Below, piece by piece: positions 1 through 4,850 of a DNA stretch of 5,215 nucleotides. Each line of letters opens with the position of its first letter. Positions within the stretch are counted from its first letter, which is position 1. The stretch is from NCBI GenBank assembly GCA_949298665.1, contig CASFXO010000091.1, positions 1-5,215 on the forward strand, written 5' to 3'. Made by a program: the position numbers and the translations under genes. A model generated the notes under the pieces. That model did not search any database, was not told the DNA's origin, and worked only from the letters and a program-made list of their open reading frames with translations. This stretch comes from an uncultured Lentisphaeria bacterium. GTDB taxonomy: Bacteria > Verrucomicrobiota > Lentisphaeria > Victivallales > Victivallaceae.

Positions 1-313
1 CTTCTTCGTAAAACTCCAGCAGCCGCTCCACTCCTTCGGAATAGACGCAGGCGATGGGGCCTGAATTGGCCGCGCCTTCGCGGACGAGCGCGGTGACGGG
101 ACCGCGGTTGTTGCGGAAGCGGGCGAGGAAGCGGTCGGAGAGTTTGCGGGCGCGGTAGAGGGACATGCCCTTGTCCAGCATGATGGTCCAGGTGAAGACC
201 GAGCTGACCAGCAGCAGGACGACGATGGCTTTGCCGACGCCGTCGCTGTTTTCGAAGGCATAGTAGACGCTGGGGGACGAGCCGGCCGCGGCGATGACGA
301 AGAGTCCGTTCAT
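1..313 (-). CDS. MotA/TolQ/ExbB-family proton channel subunit (N-terminal part, runs off window)
   Basis: Translating the complement from the ATG at 313-311 gives 104 residues open to the window edge. Residues about 26-46 form a hydrophobic helix (GVGKAIVVLLLVSSVFTWTI) that ends in a W-T-I-M-L-D-K pattern. A basic cytoplasmic stretch rich in Arg (RARKLSDRFLARFR, 54-67) follows, then a segment resembling the conserved 'Y-x-x-G-x-x-x-L' region of TolQ (residues 91-98). This order is typical of the first helix and start of the cytoplasmic loop of TolQ/ExbB proteins. Those form inner-membrane proton channels that energise outer-membrane processes with TolR/ExbD and TolA/TonB. Family members are usually a little over 200 residues, so roughly half is missing, including the two later helices that carry the proton path. 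TolQ versus ExbB cannot be decided. It is transcribed divergently from the ROK gene, probably from the promoter at 454-481. Only a weak AGG-type ribosome site (328-330) is visible upstream. Confidence 0.8.
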   Translation of the reverse strand, partial: MNGLFVIAAAGSSPSVYYAFENSDGVGKAIVVLLLVSSVFTWTIMLDKGMSLYRARKLSDRFLARFRNNRGPVTALVREGAANSGPIACVYSEGVERLLEFYEE

Positions 314-447
314 ATTCTGAGAAAAAACCTTTCCGAAACAAGTTGCTTCACAGTTTTCCGGCGGGCGGCTTCCCGGACACGGGAAAACCGTCGCGCACCG
401 GGTCGGGAAACCGAAAAAACACGGGCGGAACAGTTGATAATCCGCAT
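310..447 (-). other. Possible 45-codon upstream reading frame ending at the TolQ/ExbB start
   Basis: An open frame on the minus strand starts with ATG at 447-445 and stops with TGA at 312-310. The stop overlaps the channel gene's start as ATGA. The ATG coincides with the transcription start expected from the minus-strand promoter, so it would be leaderless. The peptide is very Arg-rich, has no recognisable domain, and lies in GC-rich DNA where long frames arise by chance. It is more likely an untranslated leader than a gene. Confidence 0.15.
353..388 (-). repeat. Inverted repeats able to form alternative hairpins in the TolQ/ExbB leader
   Basis: TTCCCG (370-375) and CGGGAA (380-385) form a perfect 6-bp stem with a GACA loop. 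GTTTTCC (353-359) and GGAAAAC (382-388) form a 7-bp outer stem. The two stems share bases 382-385, so they exclude each other. They lie in the predicted 5' leader of the leftward gene. No T-run follows on the minus strand, so neither looks like an intrinsic terminator. Confidence 0.4.
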
Positions 448-461
448 ATGTGAATTATATT
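434..461 (+). promoter_or_regulatory. Sigma70-like promoter for the ROK kinase-bioB pair
   Basis: The -35 box is TTGATA (434-439) and the -10 box is TATATT (456-461), each five of six to consensus, with a 16-bp spacer. Transcription would begin near 468, leaving a leader of about 45 nt before the ATG at 513. The region is markedly AT-rich compared with its surroundings. The -10 lies inside the 449-465 inverted repeat. Confidence 0.6.
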
Positions 462-465
462 CACA
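449..465. promoter_or_regulatory. Perfect 17-bp inverted repeat, probable operator for both divergent promoters
   Basis: TGTGAATTATATTCACA has 7-bp arms (449-455 and 459-465) around a 3-bp centre. It contains the -10 boxes of both facing promoters, so a bound repressor would block transcription both ways. The outer parts, TGTGA and TCACA, recall a CRP half-site pair. The separation is 7 bp rather than the 6 bp of E. coli CRP sites, and the position over the -10 suits repression. The binding protein is not identifiable from the window. Confidence 0.6.
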
Positions 466-481
466 AAAATGTTTTTTTCAA
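454..481 (-). promoter_or_regulatory. Sigma70-like promoter for the TolQ/ExbB-family gene
   Basis: Reading the complement, the -35 box is TTGAAA (481-476, five of six) and the -10 box is a perfect TATAAT (459-454), with a 16-bp spacer. Initiation would be near 447, giving a leader of about 134 nt. The -10 overlaps that of the rightward promoter by four bases, and both sit in the same inverted repeat. Confidence 0.55.
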
Positions 482-512
482 GATTCGGAAAAGGAAATAA
501 CAGGGGTTTTTC

Positions 513-1490
513 ATGAGCGACGTGTTTCATGTTCTCGGTTACGATGTGGGCGGTACCAAACTGGCGATCGGCCTGGCTTCGAGCGACGGCCGCATTCTCG
601 GCAAGGCCCGGCTCGACAACAAGGACACTCATCCGGACGACATTCTGCCGCAGCTGGTTACCATCGGCAGAAAGCTGGTGTCCGACGCCGGTCTGGCCAT
701 GTGCGACATCCGCGCCTTCGGCATTTCCGCGCCCTATCCGGCGGACCCGGTGAACGGCGTGATGACCCGCCCGACCAACAATCCCAAATGGCGCAACGTG
801 CCGATCCGCCGGTATCTGGAAGAGGCGCTCGGCATTCCCGGCACCTTTGAGAACGACGCCAACTGCGCGGCGCTGGCCGAATGGTTTTTCGGCGCCGGGC
901 GCGGCTGCGAGGATTTCATCTATCTGACCATGAGCACCGGCATCGGCGGCGGCATCATCGCCGCCAACCGCCTGGTGCGGGGCCGGGGGTTCTATGCCGG
1001 GGAAATCGGCCATATCGTCATCGAGCGGGACGGTATCGAATGCGCCTGCGGTCTGCGCGGCTGTTACGAAGCCTACTGCGGCGGCCGCGCCATCGCGCAG
1101 CGGATTCAGCGGGAATTGCGGGATCGTCCGGACCATCCGATGATCCGGCTGGCCGGCGGACGGCTGGAAGACATCGACATGATCGTTCTGGAAAAGGCGG
1201 TCCGGGCCGGCGACGAGTACGCCGTGAAGTTCTGGGACGACATGTGCCGCCGGAATGCGCAGGCGTTCGGATTCCTGCTGAATACATTCAATCCGGCGCG
1301 GCTGGTGCTGGGCACTTTCGCCTGGGCGGCGGGGGATCTGTTCCTGGAGCCGATCCGCCGGTATTTGCCGCAGTATGCCTGGAGCCAGACGATTGCCGAT
1401 TGCGAACTGGTGCCAAGTGAACTGCGGCGCGACATCGGGTACTACGCGGGCGCGGCGGCGGCGCTCAATTATCTGAAGGAAAGGAGTTGA
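513..1490 (+). CDS. ROK-family sugar kinase (glucokinase-like)
   Basis: This 325-residue protein has the full ROK kinase signature. The N-terminal phosphate-binding loop is DVGGTK (11-16). The catalytic pair is Asn114-Asp115 in FENDAN, and the second nucleotide loop is STGIGGG (141-147). The sugar-binding ExGH motif is Glu164-Ile-Gly-His167. A zinc site is formed by His167 with Cys177, Cys179 and Cys184 in the CxCGxxGCxE signature. Family members phosphorylate hexoses such as glucose, N-acetylglucosamine or N-acetylmannosamine in the cytoplasm using ATP. The exact sugar cannot be read here. There is no N-terminal helix-turn-helix, so it is an enzyme rather than a ROK repressor. The length is normal for the family. 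The ATG at 513 is preceded by AGGGG (502-506) at 6-nt spacing. It is followed 25 bp later by bioB on the same strand, probably one transcript from the promoter at 434-461. Confidence 0.9.
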   Translation: MSDVFHVLGYDVGGTKLAIGLASSDGRILGKARLDNKDTHPDDILPQLVTIGRKLVSDAGLAMCDIRAFGISAPYPADPVNGVMTRPTNNPKWRNVPIRRYLEEALGIPGTFENDANCAALAEWFFGAGRGCEDFIYLTMSTGIGGGIIAANRLVRGRGFYAGEIGHIVIERDGIECACGLRGCYEAYCGGRAIAQRIQRELRDRPDHPMIRLAGGRLEDIDMIVLEKAVRAGDEYAVKFWDDMCRRNAQAFGFLLNTFNPARLVLGTFAWAAGDLFLEPIRRYLPQYAWSQTIADCELVPSELRRDIGYYAGAAAALNYLKERS

Positions 1491-1509
1491 CCGGCGCACC
1501 GCCGGCGGT
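1491..1509 (+). repeat. GC-rich hairpin and palindrome between the ROK gene and bioB
   Basis: CCGGCG and CGCCGG (1491-1496, 1500-1505) form a perfect 6-bp stem with a CAC loop, starting right after the ROK stop codon. Overlapping it is a perfect 12-bp palindrome, ACCGCCGGCGGT (1498-1509). An AGGAG at 1482-1486 lies 29 nt before the bioB ATG, too far for a normal ribosome site. Folding the hairpin would shorten that distance to about 14 nt. No T-run follows, so it is not a terminator. Confidence 0.45.
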
Positions 1510-1515
1510 ACGATC

Positions 1516-2502
1516 ATGCTGAATCCTCTGATTGCCGATGCCTACCGGATTCTGGACGGCGAGACGCTGACGCGCGAGGCCGCGCACAAGCTGGCCGCGG
1601 GAGTCGGTCCGGAAGACATTCTCGATCTGGTTTCGCTGGCCAACAAGGTGCGGGCGAAATACGCGGGCCGCGTCCGGCCCTGCTCCATTCTGAACGCCAA
1701 GTCCGGCGTATGCAGCCAGGACTGCCGGTTCTGCGCGCAGTCGGCCCGGCACCACACGCATATCGACACCTATCCGCTGCTCGGGCGGGAGGAGGTGCTG
1801 AAGGCGGCGGGCGAAGTGGCGGCCAGCGGGGTGGCGTTTTTCGGATATGTAACCAGCGGGCGGGGATACACGGATCCGGAAGAGCCGGAATTCCTGGCGA
1901 TTCTGGAGACGCTGGATGCGCTGCACGAGGCTTATCCGGAGTTGAATCTCTGTGTGTCGATCGGGATTCTGAGCGAGGCGACGGCGAAGGCGCTGGCGGA
2001 ACACCACGTCCGGCGCTACAATATGAATCTGCAGGTGGCGCCGCAGCGCTATGCCGAGCTGATCGCCACCACGCACACCATCGACGAGAAGATCGCCACC
2101 ATCCGTTTGCTGCAGCGGTACGGGGTGGCCATCTGCTGCGGCGGCATCATCGGTCTTGGCGAAACGATGGCGGACCGGGTGGAGATGGCGCTGGCGATGC
2201 GGGAACTGGGAGTGGACGGCGCGCCGCTCAACGTGCTGATTCCGATTCCGGGGACGCCGCTGGAGCGGCAGCCGCGGATTTCGGCGGCGGAGGTGGCGGT
2301 TTCCTTCGCCATGATCCGGCTGATCAATCCCGCGATCATGCTGAAGTTCGCGGCGGGCCGGGAGACGATGATGAAGGATTTCATGGGGCTGCTGATGTTG
2401 TCCGGGCTCAACAGCCTGATGACCGGCGGCTATCTGACCACCCGGGGGCGGACGGTGGCGGAGGACGAGGCGTTCCTCCGCCAGCTGGAATTGTTCGGCT
2501 GA
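1516..2502 (+). CDS. bioB: Biotin synthase, radical SAM, with a type II-like cysteine pattern
   Basis: BioB inserts sulfur into dethiobiotin, the last step of biotin synthesis. The 328-residue length fits the family. Cys66, Cys70 and Cys73 (CxxxCxxC, followed by AQS) bind the [4Fe-4S]-SAM cluster. GGIIGLGET (209-217), TTHT (185-188) and IPIPGTPLE (242-250) are further family blocks. Aligned by eye with E. coli BioB, Cys128 and Cys188 are kept as Cys146 and Cys207. Cys97 is Gly110 and Arg260 is Lys277, so the classical [2Fe-2S] cluster lacks two of its four ligands. Cys56 and Cys208 are additional, leaving exactly four non-SAM cysteines, as expected for a type II enzyme with an auxiliary 4Fe-5S cluster. 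The dethiobiotin-binding YNHNLD motif reads YNMNLQ (168-173). An in-frame stop at 1474-1476, with no start codon between, supports the ATG at 1516. Its ribosome site is weak. A paralogue with a different substrate is possible but less likely. Confidence 0.88.
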   Translation: MLNPLIADAYRILDGETLTREAAHKLAAGVGPEDILDLVSLANKVRAKYAGRVRPCSILNAKSGVCSQDCRFCAQSARHHTHIDTYPLLGREEVLKAAGEVAASGVAFFGYVTSGRGYTDPEEPEFLAILETLDALHEAYPELNLCVSIGILSEATAKALAEHHVRRYNMNLQVAPQRYAELIATTHTIDEKIATIRLLQRYGVAICCGGIIGLGETMADRVEMALAMRELGVDGAPLNVLIPIPGTPLERQPRISAAEVAVSFAMIRLINPAIMLKFAAGRETMMKDFMGLLMLSGLNSLMTGGYLTTRGRTVAEDEAFLRQLELFG

Positions 2503-2518
2503 GTCCTTCCATCGCCGG

Positions 2519-3550
2519 TTAAAAAAAACAGCGCCGGATGACCGCGACGACGGCGGCGACCGCCAGTACAATCGCGACCGCCCCCCCTGCAAGCAGCAGG
2601 GGGCGACGTGGACGGCGCGGAGGCGGTTTCGTTTCCCGATGGTCCGGAGGCGCCGCCGTTGCTTCGGCGGCCGCCGTCAGAACCTGCCGTACTTCGCTCC
2701 AGGAACCGGGGCGGTCTTCGGGGTGTTTGGCGAGGAGCCGGTCGATGAAATCCGCCAGTTCCGGGGAAAGTTCCGGCATCAGGCGGATGATGGGTTTGGG
2801 AATTTCGTGGAGGTGGTATTCCATGATCACCGCCGGGGTTCCGGAGAACGGCGCGGCACCGGTCAGCATTTCGTACAGCGTGACGCCGAGACTGTACATG
2901 TCGGAGCGGAAATCCCGTTCTCCCATGTCCGGAAGGATCACTTCCGGCGCCGCGTACATGGGCGTCCCCATGGCGGGGCCCCGCCTGCGGCTGGTCGGTC
3001 CGGCGAGACCGAGGTCGGCGATTTTGATTGCGCCGTCGGCGCGGCGGATCAGCAGGTTGGCGGGTTTGATGTCGCCGTGGATGAAATGTGCGTTTTCCCA
3101 GGCGTATTCCAGTCCTTCGGCGGCGGCGGCGGCGATGCGGAAAGCCTCGTGAACGGGTAGTTTGCCGTTGGCGGCGAGAAGATCTTCGACGTTGCCGCCT
3201 TCGACCAGCTCCATGGCGAACCAGGGACGTCCATCCGCGGTTTGCCCGGCGGAAATGGCCTGCACGATCCGGGGGCAGTGCAACCGTGCGGCGGCCCGGG
3301 CTTCCGCGAGAAAGATTTTCACGAATTCCGGGTCCGCCGCCTTTTCCTGTGAGAGCACCTTCAGCGCCACGCGCCGGTCAAGCGCGGTCTGGCGCGCGAG
3401 GTAAACCGTTCCGTTGGCGCCGTGACCGAGTTCTTTGATCAGTTCAAAACCGTTGACCGTAACCGGATCCGCCGCCTCCGCGTCCGGACCGGAGTCATTC
3501 CGGACCGGGGCGGGGACGTTTCCGGCGGCGGGAGAGGAAGAATGCGGCAT
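2519..3550 (-). CDS. PknB-like Ser/Thr protein kinase with C-terminal membrane anchor
   Basis: The 343-residue protein starts with about 33 residues of Pro/Ala-rich, probably disordered sequence. A complete Hanks-type kinase domain follows (about 34-295). It has a glycine loop GHGANG (42-47), Lys64 in VALK, helix-C Glu83, a catalytic loop with Asp160, Lys162 and Asn165, the DLG metal motif (179-181) and APE (201-203). All catalytic residues are present, so it should be active. The loop reads HGD instead of HRD, making it a non-RD kinase that may not need activation-loop phosphorylation. A Pro/Arg-rich linker (301-317) leads to one transmembrane helix (318-338) and only five more residues. The kinase therefore faces the cytoplasm and has no outside sensor or PASTA repeats. 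It begins 6 bp after the M55 peptidase stop, so the two are probably co-transcribed. No clear ribosome site precedes the ATG. Its substrate is unknown. It converges with bioB across 16 bp, with no convincing terminator. Confidence 0.88.
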   Translation of the reverse strand: MPHSSSPAAGNVPAPVRNDSGPDAEAADPVTVNGFELIKELGHGANGTVYLARQTALDRRVALKVLSQEKAADPEFVKIFLAEARAAARLHCPRIVQAISAGQTADGRPWFAMELVEGGNVEDLLAANGKLPVHEAFRIAAAAAEGLEYAWENAHFIHGDIKPANLLIRRADGAIKIADLGLAGPTSRRRGPAMGTPMYAAPEVILPDMGERDFRSDMYSLGVTLYEMLTGAAPFSGTPAVIMEYHLHEIPKPIIRLMPELSPELADFIDRLLAKHPEDRPGSWSEVRQVLTAAAEATAAPPDHRETKPPPRRPRRPLLLAGGAVAIVLAVAAVVAVIRRCFF

Positions 3551-3556
3551 GGGAGT

Positions 3557-4330
3557 TCAGCGCAGCAGCAGATTTTCCAGCGAGTCGCCGGTGCGTTCGA
3601 AACTGCGCGCATCCAGCATATTGTAGCGTTCGTCGACCGGTATCGGCATGCGTTCCAGATGTTCCCAGCGCAATGTGGCCGGATAGTCCACTTTGATTTT
3701 GCGGACCCGGGCGCGGCGTTTGATGGCCTCGACGGTGCGTTCGCGGATCATCTGATGCGCGAGTTCCGGAGAAATCAGCCGGGAACTCTGGGTGCCGTAG
3801 GATTTTTTCACCTGGCAGGCCAGCACGCCGGGGATCCAGGAGACGGCTTCCTGGCAGGCTTTGTCGTCGCCGGTGACCAGCAGGACGCGGACGTTGTGTT
3901 CCGCGGCAATGGCGGCGTCGAGGCCGATTTCTCCGACTTTTCTGCCGTTGAGCCAGAGGTTCTGAATTCTTCTGGACGCATAGGTATGATCCAGCAGCGC
4001 GCCGGCGGTTCCGGCCATGGCGTGGTAGCCGAGCAGAATCAGGCCCGCCGACCCGTCGATGTCGGCGAACCGGATGCCGGGGGTGTCGCCCTGAATCACC
4101 TGTGCCCGCGGATCGATGTCGGCGGCGGAGAAATTCAAACCGGAGCTGTGGCCGTCGCGGACGATCACTTCGGTTGCACCGGCGTCGAAACAGCCGGCGA
4201 CACAGGCATTGATGTCATCGGCCATGAATTTGCAGCCCAGCTCCGCGAAGTGCGGCCGTCCGCCGCCGATGAATTCGCCGTTGCTGATGCCGCTGCATCC
4301 CTCCATGTCCGCGAAAATATAGATTTTCAT
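3557..4330 (-). CDS. M55-family D-aminopeptidase (DppA-like)
   Basis: From the ATG at 4330-4328 the protein has 257 residues, close to the 274 of B. subtilis DppA. The zinc ligands of that family are all recognisable: Asp8 and Glu10 in ADMEG, His61 in RDGHS, His103 in GYHAMA and Glu134 in GEIGL. His115, in the position of the DppA catalytic His, is also kept. DppA-type enzymes are cytoplasmic, decameric zinc peptidases that remove N-terminal D-amino acids such as D-Ala from short peptides. That suggests recycling of cell-wall peptides. No signal peptide is seen. The frame stays open to 4579, but the start at 4330 is preferred. It begins the conserved domain, has AGGGGA (4343-4338) at 7-nt spacing, and lies downstream of a good promoter that the longer form would overlap. 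It is the first gene of a probable operon with the protein kinase. Confidence 0.9.
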   Translation of the reverse strand: MKIYIFADMEGCSGISNGEFIGGGRPHFAELGCKFMADDINACVAGCFDAGATEVIVRDGHSSGLNFSAADIDPRAQVIQGDTPGIRFADIDGSAGLILLGYHAMAGTAGALLDHTYASRRIQNLWLNGRKVGEIGLDAAIAAEHNVRVLLVTGDDKACQEAVSWIPGVLACQVKKSYGTQSSRLISPELAHQMIRERTVEAIKRRARVRKIKVDYPATLRWEHLERMPIPVDERYNMLDARSFERTGDSLENLLLR

Positions 4331-4377
4331 GCTGCCGTCCCCTGCTTTGGATTGGGTTGAGGTTGAATAAAATCCAT
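4327..4377 (-). other. Possible 16-residue leader peptide ahead of the M55 peptidase
   Basis: ATG at 4377-4375 opens a frame encoding MDFIQPQPNPKQGTAA. It stops at TGA (4329-4327), overlapping the peptidase start as ATGA. It lies wholly within the predicted transcript, directly after the hairpin at 4379-4393. No purine-rich ribosome site precedes it, and 16 open codons are easily due to chance. Confidence 0.2.
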
Positions 4378-4378
4378 G

Positions 4379-4393
4379 GACCGCCGGGCGGTC
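4379..4393 (-). promoter_or_regulatory. Perfect 15-bp palindrome at the start of the peptidase-kinase transcript
   Basis: GACCGCC (4379-4385) and GGCGGTC (4387-4393) are exact inverted arms around one base. The predicted start of transcription from the leftward promoter is near 4394, so this would be a 5'-terminal RNA hairpin (6-bp stem, 3-nt loop) or an operator covering the start site. The core ACCGCC/GGCGGT arms match those of the palindrome at 1498-1509 upstream of bioB, with one base more in the centre. Confidence 0.45.
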
Positions 4394-4400
4394 TGTTGCA

Positions 4401-4429
4401 AAGATAGGCCCGCTTTGCCGGAAAAGCAA
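4401..4429 (-). promoter_or_regulatory. Sigma70-like promoter for the M55 peptidase-kinase operon
   Basis: On the complement, the -35 box is TTGCTT (4429-4424) and the -10 box is TATCTT (4406-4401), with an optimal 17-bp spacer. Initiation is expected near 4394, giving a leader of about 64 nt. The -10 and following bases read TATCTTTG, which also fits the Bacteroidetes-type TAnnTTTG element. That resemblance may be fortuitous. Confidence 0.5.
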
Positions 4430-4439
4430 GGCGCTTTTC
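4421..4439. promoter_or_regulatory. Inverted repeat over the -35 box of the peptidase promoter
   Basis: GAAAAGC (4421-4427) and GCTTTTC (4433-4439) are perfect 7-bp arms separated by 5 bp. The dyad covers the -35 hexamer of the leftward promoter, a usual place for a regulator. No known binding consensus is recognised. Confidence 0.35.
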
Positions 4440-4469
4440 AGGAAAAAGCCGGCATCTTCGTTCCGGGAC

Positions 4470-4498
4470 TTGACGAAACGCCTTCCAGGCGGTATCTT
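4470..4498 (+). promoter_or_regulatory. Sigma70-like promoter for the membrane protein-lipoprotein pair
   Basis: The -35 box is TTGACG (4470-4475, five of six) and the -10 box is TATCTT (4493-4498), with a 17-bp spacer. The spacer contains a small dyad, CGCCT and AGGCG (4479-4483, 4487-4491). Initiation near 4505 would leave a short leader before the ribosome site at 4517-4522. The in-frame TTG at 4470 is therefore the -35 box, not a start codon. Confidence 0.55.
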
Positions 4499-4529
4499 AC
4501 CGGGAACGGGAAAACGGAAGGAAACGCGT

Positions 4530-4850
4530 ATGAGCCTGCGCAGACAACTCGGACCGGTGTATACGGAATATCCCGCCAAACAGCTGGGGGATTATCTCGG
4601 CGACAAGTTGTTCAAACTGGTCGCCACCATCATCTGCTGCGCCCTCTGGACGGGGGTTTACTACATTATTATCGGAGTGGTGAATTTCAACCGCAAGAAT
4701 TTCATCGAGAACGCCGAGGAAATGACGACCGGAGAACTCTTCGCTACGGAAACGAGTCTGTGGGTGCTGATGGCGTGCTATATCGTCATTATGATCATTG
4801 TTTTCCGCAGCCGCATCGGCGAGAAGACCGTAAGGAAAAGAACCCGATGA
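4530..4850 (+). CDS. Small two-helix membrane protein of unknown function
   Basis: From the ATG at 4530 this gene encodes 106 residues. GAAGGA (4517-4522) sits 7 nt upstream, which decides the start. A longer frame back to TTG at 4470 would begin in the -35 box of its own promoter. Two hydrophobic segments, about 28-51 and 76-92, are predicted transmembrane helices. The loop between them (52-75) has several acidic residues and the tail after helix two is strongly basic (RKRTR end). By the positive-inside rule both ends face the cytoplasm and the loop is outside. Two adjacent cysteines (36-37) lie in helix one. No family is recognised. Its stop overlaps the start of a predicted lipoprotein gene (ATGA at 4847-4850), so the two are translationally coupled and may act together at the envelope. 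Confidence 0.75.
   Translation: MSLRRQLGPVYTEYPAKQLGDYLGDKLFKLVATIICCALWTGVYYIIIGVVNFNRKNFIENAEEMTTGELFATETSLWVLMACYIVIMIIVFRSRIGEKTVRKRTR

Noticed and set aside
449..465. Canonical CRP site
   Set aside because: The arms TGTGA and TCACA are 7 bp apart, not 6, and the site covers the -10 boxes. I kept it as an operator of unknown regulator.
348..1517. Long minus-strand open frame (389 codons) across the ROK gene
   Set aside because: It lies antisense to a fully motif-supported ROK kinase. The product is low-complexity Pro/Arg/Ala/His-rich, typical of shadow frames in GC-rich DNA.
2503..2540. Possible bidirectional terminator between bioB and the kinase
   Set aside because: The run of eight A at 2521-2528 is part of the kinase's stop and last codons, and no good stem precedes it on either strand. 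Only loose CCGG repeats flank it.
1465..2592. Long minus-strand open frame (375 codons) across bioB
   Set aside because: It is antisense to a clear biotin synthase, with an Arg/Gln/His-rich product and no domain.
2583..2603. Perfect 8-bp stem (CCCCCTGC / GCAGGGGG, 5-nt loop) near the kinase 3' end
   Set aside because: It lies inside the codons for the Leu-Leu-Leu-Ala-Gly-Gly part of the membrane helix and has no adjacent T-run on either strand. It is best explained by coding constraints.
3422..4360. Plus-strand open frame (312 codons) over the peptidase
   Set aside because: It is antisense to the M55 gene, which has all zinc ligands. The product has no recognisable motif.
4331..4579. N-terminal extension of the M55 peptidase back to 4579
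   Set aside because: The extra 83 residues have no family counterpart, cross both divergent promoters, and overlap the start of the rightward membrane protein. The ATG at 4330 has a good ribosome site.
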